Part shown: one piece after another, positions 33,214 to 41,547 of the stretch
Layout of the letters: each line of letters begins with the position of its first letter
How positions within the stretch are numbered: the first letter of the stretch is position 1
DNA from: Shimia sp. R10_1
Lineage (GTDB): Bacteria; Pseudomonadota; Alphaproteobacteria; Rhodobacterales; Rhodobacteraceae
Length of the DNA stretch: 64,000 nt
Direction: 5' to 3'
Assembly: GCF_017744095.1 (NCBI RefSeq)
Contig: NZ_JAGHQX010000001.1
Coordinates: 682,001-746,000, forward strand
Position numbers and translations under genes: made by a program
The notes under the pieces: model-generated
Told to the model about the DNA's origin: nothing
Database searches by the model: none
Seen by the model: only the letters and a program-made list of their open reading frames with translations

Positions 33214-35223
33214 GTGCACGATATATATGAAAACCAAGCCGCCGGGAGCAGTGATCCCCGGCGGCTTTTTGCATTCAACGGCGGGTTCTTCCTTCAAAAA
33301 CGTCTGCGTCGCATCCTAAACCTCGCAGGTTACAGCCTCCATCTCGGTCGCCCCACAGACACTGATCTGATTGCCATCTGGGGCAACAGCCCAACGGCGC
33401 ATCGCGGGCGCAAGATGTCAGATCGTACAGGTGCGCCTTGTCTTTATGTGGAAGATGCTTTTCTGCGCTCTCTCTTTCCCGGTCGGATCCGTAAAGAGCC
33501 GCCAATTGGCCTGCTGATCGACAGCGTCGGACCGCACTTTGATCCAAGCGAACCCTCTGATCTGGAAAAGCTACTCAAGCACCATCCGCTGGATGACACT
33601 GTTCTGCTCGACCGCGCGCGCGGCGCGATGGCCCGGCTGAAAGAAAGCCATCTCACCAAATACGCTGCAACGGATGAAACACTCAGGCCACCTGATCCCG
33701 GCTACGTGCTGGTGATTGATCAAACACGGGATGACGCCGCCGTTCGCGCCAGCGGCGCCAATGACGCCCGCTTTCAGGAAATGCTGATCCTTGCACAGGA
33801 AGAAAACCCGGGCGCGCGCGTTCTGATAAAGACGCACCCGGAAACCCGTGAAGGCGCGCGCGCGGGTTACTTCGGTGCGCAGCACATTACAGACCGCGTC
33901 AGCCTTTGCGATGAGAACCACAGCCCTTGGGCGCTTCTGGATGGGGCGATCGCGGTCTATACCGTGTCATCCCAGATGGGATTTGAGGCGATATTGGCCG
34001 GTCACAAGCCGCGTGTTTTTGGCCAACCCTTCTATGCTGGCTGGGATCTGACAGAGGATGAATTTCCACTCTATCGTCGGCAACGCCGCCTGACCCGCGC
34101 GCAATTGTTCGCTGCTGCGATGATCCTGTATCCAACCTGGTACAATCCCTGCACGGATCAACTTTGTGAACTGGAAGACGCGCTGGAACAACTGGCCGCC
34201 CAAACACGCGCCTGGCGTGAAGACCGGCACGGCTGGAATGGCCACGGCATGCGACTGTGGAAGCGCAAACCTTTGCAGCGTTTCTTCGGCGCACACAAAG
34301 CGATGGTGTTTGAACGCAAGACTTCAGACGCGCGCGATATGGTTTGGGCCAGCAAACAAGGGCCAAAGGGTGCAGTGCGGCTGGAAGACGGGTTCCTACG
34401 CTCCCGCGGGCTGGGCGCTGAACTGGTGCCGCCGCTCTCGCTGGTCTGTGATGATCTGGGGATCTACTACGACCCCACACAGGAAAGCCGACTGGAACGC
34501 CTGATTGCAGCGCGTGAAACGCTGCGTCCGGATCAAGAGCGACGCGCCCTCTCGTTGATCAAAGCGATCCGCAAGGCACACGTCAGTAAATACAATCTCG
34601 GTGGCGCACAGCCCGCGTTGCCAGAGGGCCATCGCATTCTGGTGCCGGGACAAGTTGAAGATGACGCTTCCATTCTGACAGGTGCGGGAGAGGTCCGCAG
34701 CAATCTGGATCTTCTGCGTGCCGCGCGGCGTGCAAACCCGGACGCATGCATTCTGTTCAAACCCCACCCGGATGTAGAGGCTGGCCTGCGTAGAGGGCGC
34801 ATACAACCTGAGGCCACGGCAAAGCTTGCGGATGTGGTGCTTGAACAGGCGGATATGGCCTATCTGCTGGATCACGTACAAGAGGTCTGGACAATGACCT
34901 CTCTGACAGGCTTTGAGGCCCTGCTACGTGGCTGTAAAGTGACCACATTGGGCACACCATTCTACGCGGGCTGGGGTCTCACAACTGATTTGGGGACACA
35001 ACCAACGCGGCGTAGCGCAAAACCCAGCCTCGCGGGCCTCACACATGCCGCACTGATTGATTATCCGCGGTATCACGATCCGGTCAGCGGCCTGCCCTGC
35101 TCTGTGGAAACAGCCCTGCTACGGCTTTCAATCGGTCAAATACCGCACCCTGGTCTGGGCAATCGGCTGCTGTCCAAGCTGCAAGGGCGGTTTGCCAGCT
35201 ATCAGGCGCTCTGGAGACGCTAA
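33214..35223 (+). CDS. kpsC: Capsule poly-Kdo linker transferase KpsC-like, two-domain
   Basis: 669 aa. KpsC extends the beta-Kdo linker using two glycosyltransferase domains of alternating specificity. The internal duplication is plain: each half carries an ED(A/G)FLRS motif, a HP motif (LIKTHPETREGARAGYF; LFKPHPDVEAGLRRGRI) and a G-x-PFYAGW motif (GQPFYAGWDLT; GTPFYAGWGLT). The start is GTG, two bases after the export gene stop, with a poor RBS. Its stop codon overlaps that of convergent ribD by three bases. Confidence 0.92.
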   Translation: MHDIYENQAAGSSDPRRLFAFNGGFFLQKRLRRILNLAGYSLHLGRPTDTDLIAIWGNSPTAHRGRKMSDRTGAPCLYVEDAFLRSLFPGRIRKEPPIGLLIDSVGPHFDPSEPSDLEKLLKHHPLDDTVLLDRARGAMARLKESHLTKYAATDETLRPPDPGYVLVIDQTRDDAAVRASGANDARFQEMLILAQEENPGARVLIKTHPETREGARAGYFGAQHITDRVSLCDENHSPWALLDGAIAVYTVSSQMGFEAILAGHKPRVFGQPFYAGWDLTEDEFPLYRRQRRLTRAQLFAAAMILYPTWYNPCTDQLCELEDALEQLAAQTRAWREDRHGWNGHGMRLWKRKPLQRFFGAHKAMVFERKTSDARDMVWASKQGPKGAVRLEDGFLRSRGLGAELVPPLSLVCDDLGIYYDPTQESRLERLIAARETLRPDQERRALSLIKAIRKAHVSKYNLGGAQPALPEGHRILVPGQVEDDASILTGAGEVRSNLDLLRAARRANPDACILFKPHPDVEAGLRRGRIQPEATAKLADVVLEQADMAYLLDHVQEVWTMTSLTGFEALLRGCKVTTLGTPFYAGWGLTTDLGTQPTRRSAKPSLAGLTHAALIDYPRYHDPVSGLPCSVETALLRLSIGQIPHPGLGNRLLSKLQGRFASYQALWRR

Positions 35224-36338
35224 TGCGAGTAGCGCGGATCCCGCTGAGCTTCGACGCGATGCCATGTGCACATCATGTCATGCCCAACCGCACGGTGATC
35301 CACCAGCTCAAATCTTGGCGCTTCCGCAAGCCGTGCAAGACCCATCGCCCCAATCGCCGGATAGCCCTCAGCCCCGATCACCGCACCGGCTGAAAAGGTG
35401 ATCAACTCATCCACCATATCAGCTGCCAAAAGCGACGCTGCCAGCGCCCCACCGCCTTCGCAAAACACCCGTGTCAGCCCGCGCTTGCCCAAAGCCTGAA
35501 GCAGAGATGTGGCTGACAGCTGCGCCCCCTCAAGCGCGCAGGGCAAAAGCTCTGCACCAATATCGCGCCAGGTCTGCATGAGGGTTGGATCTGCATCTTC
35601 ACCATGCGCTATCCATACCGGAACATCTTTGGCTGTCCGCGCCAAAGTGCTCATCAGCGGAAGATCAAGGCGGCGAGAGGCCACCACGCGCACCGGCTGC
35701 TGAGAGGCCCCAAGGTCACGCACTGTCAGCGAAGGGTCATCCGCCCGCGCTGTGCCACCGCCGACCATCACGGCGTCATGGCGCATACGCATGCCATGTA
35801 CCGCACGCCGCGCTTCAGGCCCGGTGATCCATTTGCTTTCTCCAGAGGCCGTGGCAATGCGGCCATCCAGCGTGGTTGCAAGCTTCAGCGTCAGGAAAGG
35901 ACGCCCCAGATCGGTCTTCAGGAAAAAGCCCTGCAGGTCGCGTGCGGCCTCGTCAGCCAGCACGCCCATGGTGATCTCAATGCCAGCCTCCCGCAGCATC
36001 GCAATCCCGCGCCCCGACACCCGTGCGTCGCTGTCTTCGACAGCGATCACCACGCGCGCGACCTTGGCTGCGATCAAAGCTTCGGCGCAAGGAGGGGTTT
36101 TCCCGTGATGCGCACAGGGTTCCAGCGTCACATAAGCCGTGGCCCCTTGCGCGGCCGCGCCAGCCTGCGCCAACGCCACAGGCTCAGCATGAGGCCGTCC
36201 GCCCGGTTGCGTCCAGCCTCGCCCGACAACACGCCCGTCTTTCACGATAACGCAGCCGACCGCCGGGTTGGGCCAGCACGCACCTTGACCGCGCCGCCCC
36301 AAACTAAGGGCCAGCGCCATGAAACGGCGATCAGTCAC
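35220..36338 (-). CDS. ribD: Bifunctional riboflavin biosynthesis deaminase/reductase
   Basis: 372 aa. The N-terminal deaminase domain binds zinc through GGRPHAEPVAL and LEPCAHHGKTPPCAEA. The C-terminal reductase domain (about 150-372) contains TLKLATTLDGRIATASGESKWITG (in two parts) and FCEGGGALAASLLAADMVDE. It performs the second and third steps of riboflavin synthesis from GTP. It lies two bases after nrdR, on the same strand. The remaining rib genes are separated by the capsule cassette. Confidence 0.95.
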   Translation of the reverse strand: MTDRRFMALALSLGRRGQGACWPNPAVGCVIVKDGRVVGRGWTQPGGRPHAEPVALAQAGAAAQGATAYVTLEPCAHHGKTPPCAEALIAAKVARVVIAVEDSDARVSGRGIAMLREAGIEITMGVLADEAARDLQGFFLKTDLGRPFLTLKLATTLDGRIATASGESKWITGPEARRAVHGMRMRHDAVMVGGGTARADDPSLTVRDLGASQQPVRVVASRRLDLPLMSTLARTAKDVPVWIAHGEDADPTLMQTWRDIGAELLPCALEGAQLSATSLLQALGKRGLTRVFCEGGGALAASLLAADMVDELITFSAGAVIGAEGYPAIGAMGLARLAEAPRFELVDHRAVGHDMMCTWHRVEAQRDPRYSH

Positions 36339-36340
36339 AA

Positions 36341-36808
36341 TTATTCCTCAGAAGCAGGATCGGGACGCAGTTCACTGACAAATTTATCAAAGTCATCCGC
36401 AGCCTGGAAGTTCTTATAGACACTGGCAAAGCGCACATACGCCACCGTATCGATCCGCGCGAGCGCTTCCATGACAATTTCGCCGATGGTCTTGGAGGGA
36501 ATATCCGTCTCCCCCATGCTTTCCAGTCGACGCACGATGCCAGAAATCATCTGATCAATACGCTCTGGCTCAACTGGGCGCTTCTGCATAGAAATTCGGA
36601 TCGAGCGTTCCAGTTTGTCGCGATCAAAGTCCTCGCGACGGCCATTGGATTTCACCACAACCAGATCTCGCAGTTGCACGCGCTCATAGGTGGTAAAGCG
36701 ACCGCCACAGGCGGGGCAAAAACGACGCCGACGAATCGAAACGTGATCCTCTGCCGGGCGTGAATCTTTCACCTGAGTGTCGATATTTCCACAGAACGGA
36801 CAGCGCAT
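36341..36808 (-). CDS. nrdR: Transcriptional repressor NrdR
   Basis: 155 aa. The N-terminal zinc ribbon has CPFC at 3-6 and CPAC at 31-34. The ATP-cone domain follows (about 49-139). NrdR senses dATP/ATP and represses ribonucleotide reductase genes. The nrdR-ribD order is common in alphaproteobacteria. The upstream region holds a perfect DnaA box. AGGGG precedes the ATG. Confidence 0.96.
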   Translation of the reverse strand: MRCPFCGNIDTQVKDSRPAEDHVSIRRRRFCPACGGRFTTYERVQLRDLVVVKSNGRREDFDRDKLERSIRISMQKRPVEPERIDQMISGIVRRLESMGETDIPSKTIGEIVMEALARIDTVAYVRFASVYKNFQAADDFDKFVSELRPDPASEE

Positions 36809-36881
36809 AGACTTCCCCTTGATTCAGCTGCTCTAACCTTGCCCGCTTACCGATGGGACTTGGCTTGGGTGATTTTTCAAC

Positions 36882-36890
36882 TTATCCACA
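36882..36890. promoter_or_regulatory. Perfect DnaA box upstream of nrdR
   Basis: TTATCCACA, the strongest DnaA-binding consensus, lies 74 bases before the nrdR start codon in the 228-base gap between nrdR and yjbQ. Only one perfect copy is seen, so an origin is unlikely. Confidence 0.4.
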
Positions 36891-37036
36891 GCCACTATAG
36901 GGGAGCTACAAATCTTTGGGTAGTGGCAAAAACACACCCCAACATCAGCCACAGGCGAAAATGGGAATTTTCTTTCCCCCTGCACAACTTAATGCACTGT
37001 GCTATAGTACCTGAGAGGCAAAATGAGCTGATCCAA

Positions 37037-37465
37037 TCATGCACTGAAATGCGCCGACACACATCTGATGTGCGGCGCATTTCTATGTTCAAACAGGTAG
37101 ATCCCCTGCCACGTTCCCAAAACCATCGCTCCCCGACTGACCGGGATCGTGAGCGACACAGGCATCATGGCCGCCTTGATATGGGCGGGCATGTCATCAG
37201 GCCCTTCGTAGGTATGGGTGAGATATTGCATCGACGGATCGGTTGTCGGTGGCACGAGCCGATGAAAAAATGCACGCAGATCGCTCTGCACCTCTGGATC
37301 TGCATTTTCCTGAATGAGCAGACTACAGGAGGTATGGCGCACAAAAAGCGTCAAAAGCCCTTGGCCACCATGCGCAGACAGCCCGCTGATCCAACGGGTT
37401 ACGTCATGGGTAAACTCATAAAGCCCCTGCCCCCGTGTCGATATCTCAAACTCGGTCTGCGGCAT
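37037..37465 (-). CDS. YjbQ-family protein (UPF0047)
   Basis: 142 aa, single YjbQ domain: FVRHTSCSLLIQENADPEV and GPDDMPAHIKAAMM with SRGAMVLGTWQGIYLFEHR (separate pieces). The conserved histidines in HTSCSL, THTYEGPDDMPAH and EHRN form a likely metal or phosphate site. Members show weak thiamine-phosphate synthase activity; the true role is unclear. It lies 51 bases after the first of three lipoprotein genes on the same strand. Confidence 0.93.
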   Translation of the reverse strand: MPQTEFEISTRGQGLYEFTHDVTRWISGLSAHGGQGLLTLFVRHTSCSLLIQENADPEVQSDLRAFFHRLVPPTTDPSMQYLTHTYEGPDDMPAHIKAAMMPVSLTIPVSRGAMVLGTWQGIYLFEHRNAPHIRCVSAHFSA

Positions 37466-37516
37466 GCGCGCCTCCTTAGGTTTTGCGCCAGCCTGTGGCG
37501 AGATATGCGGTCACGC

Positions 37517-37924
37517 TCAATCGTCCGAGCTGGTTGCCAAATCTCGGCAACTTCGCCGCGCCTGCCCAACCGATGTGGCGGCACCGACGTCGGGCCCCCA
37601 AGATCCTGCCCTGCCGGTTGCGCCAGACACCTCCGACGGGGGTTTCAGCGAAAACTGTGCGGCATCCGGGGTGTTTGCGGTCACCCCCGGCCCAGCCCCA
37701 CCGACGACATACACAAGCGCTGTGTCTGGCGCATCCAAGGCGCGGCGAGCGTAGTGCCCTGCGCCACACCAAAAGTCAGACGCACGCCCAGCAGGCCGTG
37801 CCAGCACCTCAAACACATCGGCATTGACCGGGTTCACCCGAACGCCGTTGCTGGTCACGAAAACACTGCCTGCCCCCTCACAAGCCATCAGCACAAAGGG
37901 CACCAAAACCATCGTGTAGCGCAT
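37517..37924 (-). CDS. Lipoprotein of an unknown tandem family, paralogue 1
   Basis: 135 aa. A signal peptide ends in the lipobox VLMAC (about residues 11-15). The mature part shares RVNPVNADVFEVLARP, DFWCGAGHYARRALDA, YVVGGAGPG, QFSLKPPSEVSGAT and a late cysteine (RRSC) with the next two upstream genes. The two mature cysteines probably form a disulfide. GGAG lies eight bases before the ATG. Function unknown; I do not recognise the family. Probably anchored in the outer membrane. Confidence 0.8.
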   Translation of the reverse strand: MRYTMVLVPFVLMACEGAGSVFVTSNGVRVNPVNADVFEVLARPAGRASDFWCGAGHYARRALDAPDTALVYVVGGAGPGVTANTPDAAQFSLKPPSEVSGATGRAGSWGPDVGAATSVGQARRSCRDLATSSDD

Positions 37925-38009
37925 GCGAAATCTCCACATCTGTGTCTGTTTCCGTTCAGTCAGATCAACGTGGCCTGATCACCATCACCACTGGGCACCG
38001 CCACGTCTT

Positions 38010-38420
38010 TTAGAAAGGGAAGTCAAATTCATCACGGCCACAGCGCCCTCGGGCATCTGCCACAAACATGGATTGCCCCAAACGTGGCCCCCATCTTGTG
38101 TCACGCTCCGTTGCCCCCGTCACCTGAGACGGTGGCTTCAGCGAGAACTGTGCACCGTTGGGCGACTCCATCGTCACCGCAGCACCAGCCCCACCAACGA
38201 CATACACATTTGCCCCCGGAGACGCACCAAGAGCCCGATGTGCATATTCCCCCGCCCCGCACCAGAACTGGTTGTTTTCATTTCTGGGGCGGGCAACCAC
38301 CTCAAACACATCCGCATTCACAGGATTGACCCGTGTTCCTCCTGCGGTCACAAAGCCTCCGTCACCGAGATCTGTGCACGCCGCGAGGCCAAGACACAGA
38401 ATGGAAAGGCGTTTGATCAT
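38010..38420 (-). CDS. Lipoprotein of an unknown tandem family, paralogue 2
   Basis: 136 aa. Lipobox GLAAC at about residues 11-15. Shared core: RVNPVNADVFEVVARP, QFWCGAGEYAHRALGA, YVVGGAGAAV, QFSLKPPSQVTGAT, and a C-terminal cysteine in GRCG. AAGGGA lies before the ATG. It is the middle copy, 85 bases upstream of paralogue 1. Closest by eye to paralogue 1 in the NADVFEV region and to paralogue 3 around the cysteine. Confidence 0.8.
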   Translation of the reverse strand: MIKRLSILCLGLAACTDLGDGGFVTAGGTRVNPVNADVFEVVARPRNENNQFWCGAGEYAHRALGASPGANVYVVGGAGAAVTMESPNGAQFSLKPPSQVTGATERDTRWGPRLGQSMFVADARGRCGRDEFDFPF

Positions 38421-38561
38421 ATAGATATCCCTTTATTTTTTCAGAACTTTACCGCGAACCTATTCAATTTCCAACACGATCCGCTGGACCGCTGCGCTTC
38501 TGGCGCACAATCCTGCGTTTGCATTGTCTAAGACAGCAAACGTCCGCCGATATAGTTCAGA

Positions 38562-38975
38562 TTAACCCGCGAAGAAGTCAGTGCGGCGCATACAACGGTA
38601 TCTGGCATCGCCAACAAATTCATCTTCGCCCAGATCTGGCCCCCACGTGCCCTCTCTGCCGCTGGCACCGCTGGCTTGGCCTGGTGGCAACAGCGAAAAC
38701 TGCATCGCATTGGGTGAATCGACAACGGTACCCCGGCCAGCTTCGCCGACCACATAGACCCGCGCATTGTTGGGGGCGCCAAGCACACGGCTTGCGTATT
38801 CGCCGGCACCACACCAAAATTGATTGATTTCGTTGTTTGGACGCGCTGTGACTTCAAACACATCCGCGCTCACCGGGTAAACACGCGCGCCATTTGCTGT
38901 CGCGAAGGCACCGTCACCGGGTGCAGTTTCACATGCCGCCAAAGCGGCAACCATCACTAAAGAAAAACGTTTCAT
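38562..38975 (-). CDS. Lipoprotein of an unknown tandem family, paralogue 3
   Basis: 137 aa. Lipobox ALAAC at about residues 11-15. Shared core: RVYPVSADVFEVTARP, QFWCGAGEYASRVLGA, YVVGEAGRG, QFSLLPPGQASGAS and a C-terminal cysteine in RYRCM. RBS is weak (AGAGA). It is the first copy in transcription order, 141 bases before paralogue 2, and follows the rpoD-hlyU terminator. Confidence 0.8.
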   Translation of the reverse strand: MKRFSLVMVAALAACETAPGDGAFATANGARVYPVSADVFEVTARPNNEINQFWCGAGEYASRVLGAPNNARVYVVGEAGRGTVVDSPNAMQFSLLPPGQASGASGREGTWGPDLGEDEFVGDARYRCMRRTDFFAG

Positions 38976-39045
38976 TTCAATCTCTGAAAGCAACGCCCAC
39001 TCACAATAGCAGGCCAGATCAGAGTAGCGCGGCAAGAGGGAAGTG

Positions 39046-39073
39046 AAAAGACCGCCGGAAAGCTCCGACGGTC
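39046..39073 (-). terminator. Terminator after the rpoD-hlyU run
   Basis: Stem GACCG-c-CGGA / TCCG-a-CGGTC with an AAGC loop, then TTTTC on the minus strand. It lies 65 bases beyond the hlyU-like stop. Confidence 0.75.
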
Positions 39074-39137
39074 ACATCCCCGTAGTGCAACGGAATTGAC
39101 ACGTGATGCCATGCGGCATCTTCAAGTCAGAATGATC

Positions 39138-39419
39138 TTAAAACAGGTGATCGCCCATCTGGTCGATCATCTGCTTGGCCTTATTGACGGACGCCTCTTT
39201 GGCCTCTTTCTCATCGCGCAAAACATCCGCTCGAATGAGCGTATGTGTCTTGTCTTCGCCGTTCACCGTCTTCTCGATACGCGCAGAAATTCTGAACTGC
39301 CCGCCCTCAGAGATCGGCATCGGGGTGATTAGAAAGCCTTTGTATTCTGTGTGTTCGGGCGCAGCGGGCGGTTGGTCCGCCTTTGCCGCGCCGCCAAACA
39401 GTTTCTTCAGCAACGACAC
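39138..39419 (-). CDS. HlyU-family transcriptional regulator-like protein
   Basis: 93 aa. MSLLKKLFGGAAK at the start, then YKGFLITPMPISEGGQFRISARI and the C-terminal KAKQMIDQMGDHLF match the short HlyU domain family (named for a Vibrio haemolysin regulator with a different fold from ArsR-type HlyU). No helix-turn-helix is obvious, so a DNA-binding role is not shown. It begins two bases after the rpoD stop, so the two are co-transcribed. Confidence 0.85.
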   Translation of the reverse strand: MSLLKKLFGGAAKADQPPAAPEHTEYKGFLITPMPISEGGQFRISARIEKTVNGEDKTHTLIRADVLRDEKEAKEASVNKAKQMIDQMGDHLF

Positions 39420-39421
39420 GG

Positions 39422-41407
39422 TTACTGATCCAGGAAGGAGCGCAGTTTGCGCGAGCGGCTTGGGTGCTTCAGCTTGCGCAGCGCTTTCGCCTCAATCTGA
39501 CGGATACGCTCACGAGTCACGCTGAACTGCTGACCCACCTCTTCCAGCGTGTGGTCGGTGTTCATGCCAATGCCAAAGCGCATCCGCAGAACACGCTCCT
39601 CACGTGGGGTGAGGCTTGCCAGGACGCGAGTGGTGGTTTCCTTGAGGTTTTCCTGAATGGCGCTGTCGAGCGGCAGCACAGCATTCTTATCCTCAATGAA
39701 GTCACCCAGCTGGCTGTCTTCCTCATCCCCGATCGGGGTTTCCAGAGATATCGGCTCCTTGGCGATCTTCATCACCTTGCGCACTTTCTCAAGCGGCATC
39801 TGCAGCTTCTCGGCCAGCTCTTCCGGGGTTGGCTCGCGGCCAATCTCGTGCAGCATCTGACGGGAGGTCCGCACCAGTTTGTTGATCGTTTCGATCATAT
39901 GCACCGGAATACGGATGGTGCGCGCCTGATCCGCAATGGAGCGGGTGATCGCCTGACGGATCCACCAGGTTGCATAGGTGGAGAACTTATAGCCGCGGCG
40001 GTATTCAAACTTGTCCACCGCCTTCATCAGGCCAATGTTGCCTTCCTGAATAAGATCAAGGAACTGCAGGCCACGATTGGTGTATTTCTTGGCAATTGAG
40101 ATCACCAGACGCAGGTTGGCCTCGACCATTTCTTTCTTGGCCTGACGCGCCTCTTTCTCACCTTTTTGCACCTGCTGAACGATGCGACGGAATTCGGAGA
40201 TATCCAAACCAACATACTGACCCACCTGGGCCATGTCGTTGCGCAGCTCCATCACTTTGTCAGAGGAGCGCTCCATGAACATCTGCCAGCCTCGGCCGGA
40301 CTTTTCGGACATATCCTCAAGCCACGTCGGATCGAGCTCGCGGCCACGGTAAGCATCGATGAATTCACGGCGGTTGATGCGCGCCTGATCCGCCAGCTTC
40401 ACCATGGAGCTGTCGATCTGCATCACACGGCGGTTGATGCCGTAAAGCTGGTCAATCAGCGCTTCAATACGGTTGTTGTGCAGGTGAAGTTCGTTCACCA
40501 GCAGCACGATTTCTGCACGCAGTTTCTGATAAGTGCTCTCATCTGCATCGGAGAAAGAGCCGTCTTCGTTCAGCGTCGCAGAGATACGCGCGTCTTGCAT
40601 GTCGCTGAGCTGCGCAAAGTCACGGGCAATGATGTCCAACGTTTCAAGAACGCGAGGCTTCAGGGCCGCTTCCATCGCCGCAAGCGACATGTTGGCCTGT
40701 TCGTCCTCGTCATCATCATCGTCTTTGGCAATCGGATTGCCGTCCGCATCCAGCTCCTGCTCCGCTTCCTGTTTAGGTGCGGTGGTCACATTGGCGGCTT
40801 CGGCTACAGGTGCCTCTTCCTCTTCGTCATCATCGCCCATCTGGTTGCCGAATGTGGTCTCCAGGTCGATCACATCACGCAGAAGAATGTCTTCGGACAG
40901 AAGTTCGTCACGCCAAATGGTGATCGCCTGGAATGTCAGTGGGCTTTCACACAGCCCGGCAATCATTGTGTTGCGGCCAGCCTCGATACGCTTGGCAATC
41001 GCAATCTCGCCTTCGCGGCTGAGAAGCTCAACAGAGCCCATCTCGCGCAGATACATGCGCACCGGATCGTCGGTGCGGTCGAGCTTTTCGTTACCGCCAC
41101 CCGCGAGCGCAACTCCACGGTTGGCCGAAGAGGTGTCCACAACAGCGGTGGACTTCGCCTCTTCTTCTTCGGCTTCTTCATCCTCAATGATGTTGATGCC
41201 CATCTCAGACAACATCGACATCACGTCTTCGATCTGCTCAGAGCTCACCTGATCAGGCGGCAGAACTTGGTTCAGCTGATCGTAGGTGATGTAGCCCTTC
41301 TCGCGGGCCTCGGCGATCATCTTCTTGACGGCGGCCTGGCTCATATCGAGCGAGATTTCGGCGTCCTGATCGGCGGGCTTCTGGTCGTCGGTGTCTTTGG
41401 CGGCCAT
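39422..41407 (-). CDS. rpoD: RNA polymerase primary sigma factor RpoD
   Basis: 661 aa. Region 1.1 is N-terminal ([20 protein letters not shown]). The non-conserved stretch contains acidic runs (DDDDDEDEQ). Region 2 ([37 protein letters not shown]) and region 4 ([20 protein letters not shown]) are intact. It gives housekeeping promoter specificity. AGGAG lies seven bases before the ATG at 41407. The dnaG gene lies 140 bases upstream in the same orientation, the usual dnaG-rpoD arrangement. Confidence 0.97.
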   Translation of the reverse strand: MAAKDTDDQKPADQDAEISLDMSQAAVKKMIAEAREKGYITYDQLNQVLPPDQVSSEQIEDVMSMLSEMGINIIEDEEAEEEEAKSTAVVDTSSANRGVALAGGGNEKLDRTDDPVRMYLREMGSVELLSREGEIAIAKRIEAGRNTMIAGLCESPLTFQAITIWRDELLSEDILLRDVIDLETTFGNQMGDDDEEEEAPVAEAANVTTAPKQEAEQELDADGNPIAKDDDDDEDEQANMSLAAMEAALKPRVLETLDIIARDFAQLSDMQDARISATLNEDGSFSDADESTYQKLRAEIVLLVNELHLHNNRIEALIDQLYGINRRVMQIDSSMVKLADQARINRREFIDAYRGRELDPTWLEDMSEKSGRGWQMFMERSSDKVMELRNDMAQVGQYVGLDISEFRRIVQQVQKGEKEARQAKKEMVEANLRLVISIAKKYTNRGLQFLDLIQEGNIGLMKAVDKFEYRRGYKFSTYATWWIRQAITRSIADQARTIRIPVHMIETINKLVRTSRQMLHEIGREPTPEELAEKLQMPLEKVRKVMKIAKEPISLETPIGDEEDSQLGDFIEDKNAVLPLDSAIQENLKETTTRVLASLTPREERVLRMRFGIGMNTDHTLEEVGQQFSVTRERIRQIEAKALRKLKHPSRSRKLRSFLDQ

Positions 41408-41547
41408 TAAGTGCTCCTGCAAGTTCGGGCTGAAGGTGATTCGCTAGCGTCGAATCAATCCTTACACGGGGTGATTCGCAACCCCACAAAGCCCGTTTTC
41501 TTCATCTGTTGCTCACAAGGGCGCTTTGACCGCTTTTCCGGCGCTCA

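Noticed and set aside
36809-37036. Replication origin near nrdR because of a DnaA box
   Set aside because: Only one perfect DnaA box, no AT-rich unwinding region and no origin-linked genes.
37048-37083. Hairpin AAATGCGCCG...CGGCGCATTT at the end of yjbQ as a terminator
   Set aside because: It lies inside the coding sequence and lacks a T run on the minus strand, so evidence for termination is weak.
40166-41410. 414-codon open frame antisense to rpoD
   Set aside because: Shadow of the sigma factor gene; no recognisable domain.
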